NCBI GenBank assembly: GCA_032622095.1
Contig: CP136064.1
Span: forward strand, 48,118,073-48,182,072
Direction of reading: 5' to 3'
Length of the DNA stretch: 64,000 bases
Source: Siphonodentalium dalli
Lineage: Eukaryota; Mollusca; Scaphopoda; Gadilida; Siphonodentaliidae
Shown here piece by piece: positions 54,911 to 64,000 of this stretch; the first letter of the stretch is position 1, and the number at the start of each line of letters is the position of its first letter. Below the pieces are notes generated by a model, which searched no databases, was not told the DNA's origin, and was given only the letters and a program-made list of their open reading frames with translations. Both the position numbers and the translations under genes were made by a program.

Positions 54911-57442
54911 CACATTTAGTTTCGCAGAGTCATGAAAATGAATGGTTTCAACACGCGAATATTTGGTTTTATTAGAGAACTATCAATAATAAATATAAGA
55001 ACAAAGTCTATCTATTTCCCATGTTCTTCTTGGCAGTGATGTTTTTACTGATTTTTTGTTTGCACATTCACCACCTGCGAGTGCCTTGGGTCCCTTTAAA
55101 GGAACTCGAAACCTGGTATCAATCGCCACGTAGAACCGCGGCGTATATAATTGGTTAACTATCTTGAATAAGCCCAATTAATTAACTCGATTAAATTATT
55201 TCTCATTATAGTTATTTTACTAATCAACTTTGTGATCTTGAATAATGAACTTACTGACTTGATTAAATGACCTAAACGGACATTTGAACTCTATTGTCTA
55301 TATATTATAGTATATACTCTGAAGAAAAAAAAGCCAAATTCATAGCAGATTTCCAGCTGTTTTCAATGTTATGCACAAATATAAGGCAAACGCTCTTTAT
55401 TTTTACCATATCAGGTATAAATTAACAGGGAACGCTCTTTATAGTTCCATGCTGAACTCGAGTTTTTCTATGTTTCATGACTCGACCAAGTCCTTGTGTC
55501 GTATATAAATCACATACACGATTAATTAAGGACATGTTAGTCGGGTTTAGCCAAACACACACACATTGCACACTCACACACCTGTAACTTGTAACGTGTG
55601 TAACTTTGTTATGGAAATGCACTTGCATGGCGGGCAAGGTCACGCGAGTTTATTGCGCCAAACCTACAAGTTCATCGATATCTGCTAAACGTACATGAAA
55701 CTTGCAAACAACGGTCGGTTGTGAGGACAAGCTGCGACGACCGACACGCTTGGCTTCAATCAAAATACGCTCTTCCAACCTAGGCAAATGCCATTTTCAC
55801 ATTGGTTGCGCATCTGTTCTTATGTCTGTCGTTTCTTTTATTACCCGAACAGCCCTCTAAATGTTAAATAGACCCTTCCAATGTATAATTGTATAACTGA
55901 GAGGGAGAAATCATTTAGTATAGAACAGGTTACCAGAGAGCCATCTGCGACGAATTGCCTACAATTTGCCAAGTAAAGTTTCTAGTGTGTGTGAACGTAT
56001 CTTAATACACCGCGATGAGGATAATTGTGGAGAATGTAGAATAAATAAATTTCTAACTCACATAATTATTTCAACCATTTTGGCAATCTAAAGATGGTGA
56101 TATCGCAATATTTACGAATGGAGACAATAAGCATACTTTTGGAGAATTGAGCGATCGACTTGGAGTATAGTATTCATGGAAAACTTTTGGAACACTTTAG
56201 CGTAAGTTCACACAGTTGTCTGACAATTGTACAAACAATTCGTCGTATCGAAGGCTATATAGCGGGCCAATATGTTAATATAAACTAATTATAAAATGCA
56301 CATACCTCACTGTTTACTCCATACAAAGTGAGATTTATATAAGTTATTATCCAACTGCTATTCGCTCGAAATTACATCCATCAAATATATTGAAGGAATA
56401 ATTCGTGCCACAACTCGTGGGATTTCATCGACCAAGTAAGAATTAAAACAATCGAAGATACATGTTCTGATATCCGGAATTTATCAATCGAAAGTACGCA
56501 ATATACAGCCAACAATGAAGAATTTCATGAAAGTTTGCGTGTGAACATACATGCTCGTGTATACATATAGTAATCTTTGCGCGTGCCAATTCCAAAGCAA
56601 TAAAGTGATATAAAACACTCCGGTATAGGGTGATCAAATAGAAATTGAGAATATCTTGCTCAAAGTAGTTATTTTTACAATTATCATATTAATTAAATGC
56701 AGTGACTTTTGGTGGCGAAATCGTTTTCGTTAATTTATCACCAATAGTTGTGTCCCGAATCGAGAAGTAAATATTTACAATTGAGCGTAGTTCGGACGAT
56801 GTTTTATATGGAGTGGTACGGTCGATTTGCTTGAAATTTTCGGCGATGTTAGTAGAATGTTACATTCCTCCAGTTGGCATAGCTCCTGAATACTAACTGA
56901 GCAGTTTCACGCATCATAACAAGTCCATAATATGTCTTTAATTGTTATAATAGACGATTAAGTGTTTGTCACTACTAATATAAGTCCTGCATGTGTTATA
57001 TACATGACTCGATGTATGGCCGCGCACGAAAGTACGACACTTAGTCTCTTACCTGTGATTATATAGAACGTCTTATGTGAATATGGGTATATTGAATGAC
57101 TCGGGTACATTGTATGAATATATATATACTGATTATACCCGTGTCATATACACCCGGATGCGGATCTGGACTCTTCCTGCGTATCTGTGGTTCCTTACCG
57201 AGAACGCACCCGATATCGTGTAAATAACTTATATATGTATAGATCTTATCATTGGCGATTAAGCATCATTATGTTGTCGATAGAACAGGATGTGTAACTT
57301 TGACAATGGGAGCGATGATATATCTTATGTAAACACATGAAGCCGGACACGTAAATTCTAGTATATATTGTATAGAAGTTGGAAGTATATATTTACTAAT
57401 CGTTATTTTTAATTACCACCCGGGCTTTAGTGAGATTCCGCT
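54911..57442. other. Upstream intergenic sequence, no gene seen
   Basis: Contains a repeat fragment at 55850-55930 (CCTTCCAATGTATAATTGTATAACTG type, related to 44400-44480, 37570-37640 and 41760-41830) and the repeat at 56640-56920. No ORF here has coding character. Confidence 0.45.
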
Positions 57443-57446
57443 TTAA

Positions 57447-58689
57447 AGATACAGCCGGCGTTGGCGGTGGGTCAGTCTATGTAAACATACAGTCTGGAGT
57501 AAACTACATACCCACATATAAAAAATAGTGGGTCTGACGACCTTTCGTTCAGTTTTCATTTCCCAAACCCGGGATTCCTTGTAATTACCGCCAATCAAAA
57601 CTTAGCTCCAAGAAATGTGTGCCCCAATAAAAAACTAGTAACATGTCACGTGCTCTCGGTGTGGAAATTCCGAAGGTGTGGCTAAATGTTGTTAAAATAG
57701 TATCCATGACGTCATGTTATACCGGAAGAGAAATTCACAAATCGACAAATAAAGTAGATTGTTGACGAGCGGTCGAAAGTTTAAAATCAAGAATCACCGG
57801 AATTTGGATTGCAGGCAACTGTAATTAGGGTACAACTGGCCAATCGTTGGAGCTAATAATACGGCTGTGTAAGGTCGGGAGGGTTTCGGTGGTGTTGGTG
57901 GTAGAATTGTGTTGCTCTTCGCTCGTTTTGGCTGCGGTGGTACTACTGCCGGTACTGGGGAACTAATACTAATAATAGATCGTTTTGTTATGTCATTTAA
58001 CTTTTTTTTAGTTCTGGAGTTGTTTTAGCAAATAGTCCCGACATTCATGTATTTTTGATTCGTGGCCGTTGATTTGTGTTATTTTTTGACAACATGGTCG
58101 ACAAATCGCCTGGCCAATCTAAAAAATAATTCGTTCTGAGTCCAAGAGATCCACATAAATTGACATTTTTTTATAATTTCAAGAAGATCTGTCTTAGTTA
58201 TTGTACATATTATTTTGGATCCCGGAAGTTAGCTGTTTCCCTTTATTGTCAGTAAAACAACCGCCGAACGAAAAGTCACAAACCCTGCAACTATTAATTC
58301 CGATTCTTAGAATCGGCTTCACAGGGTTGAAGCGGCCATGACGGCACTGGCACGTGACCATGTTTACGCCTGTCAATCACAACTAATTTCAGATTTATAT
58401 TTAGTGCCGTGTGACGTAATTTGGGGGAAGCCCACTACCGTTCAGAAATGAAAAGTTGATGGGAATGCAATAGACTCAGTATCAGTATGAATCTGAGTGT
58501 ATGTTTACATAGACTGCACTATTTTTTATATGTGGGTATGTAGTTTACTCCAGACTGGCGGTGGGTATGCTGTTAAAATATTCACCTCCGTCAAAAATAT
58601 GAACAAAACTATATATATTTTAATATTCCTTCTGTTGATGGCGATTTGAACAAATATGAATATTTCTGCAACGAACGCCGCCCGTGCCT
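57447..58689. mobile_element. TTAA-family element carrying a 1.08-kb insertion
   Basis: Left end after TTAA (57443-57446), right end CGCCGCCCGTGCCT before TTCA (58690-58693). The interior is interrupted by 57473-58556. Much of the normal internal sequence is deleted. Confidence 0.7.
57473..58556. mobile_element. Nested insertion with about 40-bp inverted ends and 10-bp duplication
   Basis: Flanked by the direct repeat GGCGGTGGGT (57463-57472, 58557-58566). The terminal modules are AGTCTGGAGTAAACTACATA...AAAATAGTG and its complement. A second short module, CAGTCTATGTAAACATAC, lies outside the first at the left end but inside it at the right end. A 9-10-bp duplication suggests a Mutator-like non-autonomous element. 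No ORF of note. Confidence 0.65.
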
Positions 58690-58693
58690 TTCA

Positions 58694-61440
58694 AGCGAGT
58701 GTACGGGGTTTGTGTGCATCTACGTGCATATCATTAGTAAATGTGTACTTATACGTAGGTAGTCATGTGTATCACGTAGCTGTGACTATAGACGTCGATT
58801 ATATAACGTATACTACTTATGAATGACGAAATCGGACCAAGTTTCAATAAATCAAAATGAAAACAATACAAATGTTGAATTATTGAAACAAGATCGTTAT
58901 GAATATGTCTCCACGGTTGGTGTTAACAATATTTATTCCCAATACAAAACAAGATGAATATTTTACAAAAATGCTAATGGATGAGTATGGGTGATTGGAA
59001 TGGGATGAGACAACAAGCCTATTGTGGCTTTTTTGTAAGTCCTCTCCCAGATCGCTTAAATTTCCCGAACTACATAAGGCCGTTCGGGCGAGTCAGGCGG
59101 GATTTTGTTCTGGTTTGTACTTTAGATAACTTAGTGTCGATTTTAATATAGATTACACTCACCAACAGATAGCAAGAGATAAGATAAGAACTGGAGTGGG
59201 GTAAGATTTGGGAATTAAAGGTAACCAGTGGGATGAAAGGAGAATAGTTAGATTTAAGAAAGATTAGAAAGATAGGATGGTCATTGGGGGGGGGGGGGGG
59301 TGTAGTTAGACATTCGGCTGTTGAATTATATGTCAATTGTGTATAACTATAGGCGTACAGAGACTACACGAGTTAGCTGTTCAGTCAGGCTTTCCGAATT
59401 ATGACGTTATATATGACTTTATATATGACTCAATTGCAGAAGACATAGTATTATATTACGTTAATAAAATCGGTTTGTACTAATTATGTATCTTTGTGTG
59501 GCCTCGAAAATACTATGATTTTCCCTAATGTTGTTACTTATATAATTATAGGCAGACTCGACATTACTTTAATCCAGGACTGGATCAGATCTGGCGTACG
59601 ATGTGTTCTAGCCATGAGTATATCACAAACGTTATCAGATATAATGAATAAAACTGAGAAGTTAGTAACCAAACACTATCTCCGCGCGAAGGATATAGAA
59701 ATCAACTAAGATTATCGAAAATGCCAACCCCATGCATCGACTATGCTATTTCAGAGATCATAACGTTTGAACTTACGGCAGCGATTCCGCCAACAATAGT
59801 CACTTCAATGACTTCATATAATTAGTTTATAACAATGACGCTGATTCATGTCTATTTTGATATCAAATTTATGAAAACGACCTATTTTGGCTTGATTTTT
59901 TGCTATTCCGTTCTGAACAACTCAGTGGAGTGTTTCACATCACTTTAAGTTCAATACGGGTGATATTTGCCTGAAATTAAGGGCCAGATTTATATTTTTG
60001 TATCAATCCAGCATATATCTGTCGGCGAAAATCTTGAATTTGGAATTGCATTATATAACATCATACCCTCGTATGTACCCCATACTTACAATGAAACAGC
60101 GACAATATTTCAGCCAATGGAACAAAAATGCAGTCAGGAGTCAGTAATATGTTGAAATTGTTATTCAACAAAAGCTTGATATTCCAACCATATTTTGGGT
60201 GACTTTCAGTCCAATAGTCTATTATAACTGGCATCAGTTGGGACATTTCTAAACATGTAGGGGTGTCATGTTGGAATTTTACTACAGTGTATAACCAGTT
60301 GGAAGCCGGTGTAGAAATATTGGTCCGGTTCAGGAGAAGGGGCATTTAGAAACTCTATACAATATGAGAATAATCTCAATGGGTGTTATAGTCTGAATTT
60401 TCAAACGTCATTATTTCAAGCGTGAACTGTATACAGCTGTTCAGAATAGGGAGGGATGAGACGCCACCAAACCATATATGTCACTACGCCCCTGACAATG
60501 TTGGTGATTAATATAAAACCGACCTGTGTCAATTAGTGAATGAATTGGGGCAACAGCGCAAAGAAGCAAGACAAGACCAAGGTAAAGACAAAGCCAGACC
60601 CAAGACCCAAGTCAAGACTAGTCAAGACCATTGCACCAAACCCGTAGCCAGCCGCCTAATAATAAAAGAACGACATGTCGCAAGGGTCTACTATCGTCGT
60701 AGTGAGTACAAATTATAGCAGCCATTAGCATGCTATATGTAATTAGCATACCAGTAATCAACGATATTTCGAAGAATACTAACGGAGAGTGGACTTTGTG
60801 GGTTTCACAACTGCGAGGTGGTGAACCACGTGGTTGGTTAACATTATGAATGTTGGATGTCTCAGTTACCCGGATATACGATTGACCTAATTACCACGAA
60901 ATTACGATTAGGGTCTACTCTATCGACGAACCATTGAGTACGGAGTGTAACTAATCATAATCACCCATGCACAAGGTAGAAATTCAGTCGAGTACTATAA
61001 AACACAAATTTTGTATTATAAAATTAGTAAATCAGCAATAAACGCTATTATTATCCATCCCTTAATTAACACCATTTCCGATTGGGCAAAAGCCGCCACG
61101 TGATAGTCCTGGAAAATGTCATATTGGACTCCCGAAAGTCATATTGGACTCCCGTCTGTACAATATCTCTTTTTTATTGGGACTCCGTGACGTCACGAAT
61201 TAACTCTATTGCGAAATGAATCGGTGAAATTGTGATGCGCGCGCAACACTGATGGATTTTAGCAGACGTTTCACTTCCGCATTGAGTTTTTTTTCTCACT
61301 TCTGTGTTTACTTTTCCAAATCATGCTTTCTGATGATCAATATACATGCTTTTATAGAGAATTATGTGCCGACAAATATCAAAAATAACCACAAAAGTTT
61401 TATTCCCAAAATTTGGATAAACATACAGATGGATAATAAA
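58694..61440. other. Intergenic sequence, no gene seen
   Basis: Contains a poly-G run at about 59287-59301 and, at 61115-61145, two GTCATATTGGACTCCCG repeats related to the foldback family. The ORFs in the region are short and featureless. Confidence 0.45.
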
Positions 61441-61446
61441 AATGTC

Positions 61447-61606
61447 ATTATACAATGTTGTGTACAGTATGAGTTTTTCTTGTACTTGTCCAGGTTGTGG
61501 TGAAAAGTCATATTGGACTCGACATGGCGTGTCTCGTCCAATATGACTTTCACCACAACCTGGACTCGTACAAGAAAAACACATAATGTACACAACATTG
61601 TATAAT
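61447..61606. repeat. Foldback repeat, relative of 35590-35740
   Basis: ATACAATGTTGTGTACAGTA ... GGTTGTGGTGAAAAGTCATA pairs with its complement around GGACTCGACATGGCGTGTC. The longest clean member of this family in the window. Confidence 0.83.
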
Positions 61607-61999
61607 AACTTTATAATATTACAAGAATTGTGTTTTATAGTATAGGGCCGTGTATGTGCACATGCACACTTGGTACTTTGATGTTCCAAACACCATGTGC
61701 AGCTTTAATTGTCTACGTTAAAAAATTACTATTAACATTGGTATGACATTATATTTTCTTATACGTGCTCACCTCGTTGGGCTTATATACTCCGTTTCTC
61801 AATGTTACCAAGAAAAAAACAAGTTTTATCAACTGTAAACAAATGAGAAGAGCTTTCGTCTCTATATAAAGTATAATAGAGTTCTGCAGACCGGTCTGAG
61901 TTGACAATAATTCGAAGCTGGTCATCTCACGGTGATTATAATCTATATAAACTTATATAAGTATACTTCCGGAATATGGCGAAACGCTTATTTTAACTT

Positions 62000-62270
62000 A
62001 TCATATTTTCTTCGAAATTCACATGACACCGGCGTGCCACTCCAGAGGGTCACTCAAAGTGAATTCAGCGATTGTCGATTAACCTCTTGAGTCAAGAGAC
62101 TGCTTTACGTCCCTACTGAGTACGGACAAAAAAGCCACTCGTCGTACTGAGTAACGACGTATAAATGTAACAACACAAAAAAAGTCAAACATATCTAGCT
62201 TACCCAGCGTCTCCGATAAATTCGGGGGGGGGGGGGAATCGGGACTCGAACTTTCTAATGGCATTGCTTT
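62000..62270 (-). repeat. Possible 5'-truncated tRNA-derived SINE
   Basis: On the minus strand, GTTCGAGTCCCGATT resembles a tRNA T-arm (Pol III B box). It is followed by a poly-C run and then two short hairpins (TCGTTACTCAGTACGACGA, CCGTACTCAGTAGGGACG). No A box or acceptor stem is visible. Weak call. Confidence 0.3.
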
Positions 62271-62394
62271 AAACAGACCGAAATATATATACGAGTAACC
62301 ACAATGTATTGTTGAACGTTTTGAAATCTTTTGAGTTTTGCTGTATTTTGCACAACATAACTAGGCATTACATACATTTATTACACGCTTGTTC

Positions 62395-63230
62395 CCAGAA
62401 GTACAGTGTTATTGATGTTCCATATTTACAAATACGTATGGAACGTACGTTCCATACGCGTCTCGTTGGGCTAAAATGACGTACATGACGTTCGCCTCAA
62501 CCATGAAACCGGAACTATAAAATAAAAGCATCATCACACATGACAAAACACACCCTCTATGTGCCTAAATAAACCTTCTAAGTCTGTATTTTTAATGCAC
62601 GGATTCTAGGACGCGAATCGTGTAATAAACACAGAACGACACGATGTGCAAATGGGTTTGTCGATACGGCACTCGTGCTGTCGCGGAAGAATAGCACTCG
62701 AGGCTCAAGCGCCTCTCGTTCTATCCTTCCGCGACAGCTCTTGTGCCGTATCGACAAACCCATTTACACATCGTGTCGTTATGTGTATATATTACACGCT
62801 TGTTCCCACTGGTTCTGTGTATATATTACACGCTTGTTCCCACTTGTTCTGTGTATATATTACACGCTTGTTCCCACTGGTTCCTACACATCGTGTCGTT
62901 CTGTGTATATATTACACGCTTGTTCCCACTGGTTCCTACACATCGTGTCGTTCTGTGTATATATTACACGCTTGTTCCCACTGGTTCCTAGAAATTGCAG
63001 TTTTCCGGCTATTCCATATTTAAAAATTCTGTCACATACGCATCCCGTTAACGTCACACGACATAAATGACGTTCGCTTCAACCATGAAACCGTAAAAGC
63101 ATCACCACACATGATAAAACAAACCATGTGTGTGCCTGAATAAACCGTGTACGTCTGTTTATTTAATTCATGGATTATATGATGGGTGGCGTATAATAAA
63201 AACAGAAGCGTCACTTGCACGTGTTAATGT
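62395..63230. repeat. Compound repeat: palindrome plus tandem array
   Basis: Relative of 6376-6645. It contains a 140-bp palindrome (62641-62780: GATGTGCAAATGGGTTTGTC... and complement) and then five units of TGTGTATATATTACACGCTT plus GTTCCCACT (62781-62990), some separated by TACACATCGTGTCGTTC. Three frames stay open across the array because of the unit lengths; they are not genes. Confidence 0.75.
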
Positions 63231-64000
63231 GTGTATCGGCTGTGTCACTCGTTAAATCTACTCATGCATTATAGCACATATGTGTTGTTCTGTGTATTAA
63301 CTACCTATATACGGACTATAACGCCACCAAACACTTGTTGAATTTATACAGATTATCGGATTATTTCCACAGTATTTGACACAAAAATAAAGTGTTATTA
63401 CATGTATTGTTTTCTGAATATGGTTTAACAAAAGAGCGTTTGTGTGGAAAGATTTAAGCAGCTACATCACATTTGTGTCATTTCCATACATGGTTATATG
63501 TTGGTGACTTTATGTGGCACTCTAAACATGTATGCATTCGGGTTGAATCAGACTCATGCATATATCAATGGGTAAATGAATGTAATGATCTCCCCTAGAT
63601 GGAAACAAACAAAACAGATGGTTTTCCAAAATGTTCAATAATGTAATCAATAGTATATCACCAGGAACGAATATAGTCGTTGTCGGGTAAAGTCATTGCT
63701 GCAAAATATGTTGGCCATGCATATAGTCAGGTCATCATTTCACAACATGTGACAAATCTCATGAGTATACAGTAAGAAAAAGCTAACGAAACATCCTATA
63801 TTATGAAAGAGAGCTGTAACTGGGCACTAGATTTTCTGGAAATGGGGGGCACGCGAAATTTGGGTGGCATGCCTTTCCATTACCGACACATCAATGGTTA
63901 GCAATACAAGGGTCAAAACCACGAATGTTGATCTATCATTGACATACTAGAATAGTTTTGGAAAGATAACTACTTTTTTTTTTTGTGGTTATTTCCATGT
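63231..64000. other. Intergenic sequence, no gene seen
   Basis: AT-rich, without a credible ORF, repeat or RNA gene. Confidence 0.5.

Noticed and set aside
62225-62265. Complete tRNA gene on the minus strand
   Set aside because: Only a T-arm-like GTTCGAGTCCC is present; no acceptor stem, D-arm or anticodon arm can be folded.
62675-63070. 131-aa ORF with repeated YILHACSHW
   Set aside because: Translation of the TGTGTATATATTACACGC tandem array; other frames are equally open.

Overview
The window looks like animal nuclear DNA: AT-rich, gene-poor, crowded with miniature transposons, foldback repeats and microsatellites, with GT-AG introns and few long reading frames. A single-exon nicotinic-type Cys-loop receptor gene together with an invertebrate aldonolactone-oxidase-like gene suggests a lophotrochozoan, perhaps a mollusc. 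That assignment is inference. I see no prokaryotic gene organisation, CRISPR array or rRNA.

Two genes are well supported. (1) On the minus strand, ten exons between 54062 and 11569 join through consensus splice sites in compatible phases into a 590-codon secreted FAD-dependent oxidoreductase of the L-gulonolactone / aldonolactone oxidase type. It has a signal peptide in exon 1, an FAD-binding domain in exons 3-5 and the terminal HWAK motif in exon 10. (2) On the plus strand at 20338-21618, an intronless 426-aa cation-type Cys-loop receptor subunit lies inside the 23-kb last intron of the first gene.

The most unusual object, also in that intron, is an 8.78-kb element at 22860-31638 that is almost wholly one giant palindrome. 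It starts AGTAGTATGGGG and ends with the reverse complement. It is flanked by a 6-bp target duplication (GACACT, 22854-22859 and 31639-31644) and splits a miniature transposon whose uninterrupted relatives at 4031 and 10676 show the empty site. A 5'-AG end, long terminal inverted repeats and a 6-bp duplication are Polinton/Maverick hallmarks. Each arm (about 4.3 kb) carries the same three tightly packed ORFs (107, 80 and 191 aa, the last with a C2H2 zinc finger) reading outward from a triplet-repeat junction near 27215-27249. I read it as a snap-back (head-to-head duplicated) Polinton derivative that was integrated as a palindrome.

Region by region: 1-11106 holds two copies of a block of at least 4.4 kb, offset by 6645 bp and each ending in the same MITE; 11569-11775 is the last oxidase exon; 14400-18425 is a tandem segmental duplication without recognised genes; 20338-21618 is the receptor; 22639-31880 is the MITE with the nested palindrome; 32692-33267 is a hAT-type MITE; 34846-54062 holds the first nine oxidase exons, with foldback and TTAA-type elements in the introns; 54063-64000 is repeats only (a nested TTAA element with a 1.08-kb insertion, foldbacks, a tandem array) and has no gene I can support.
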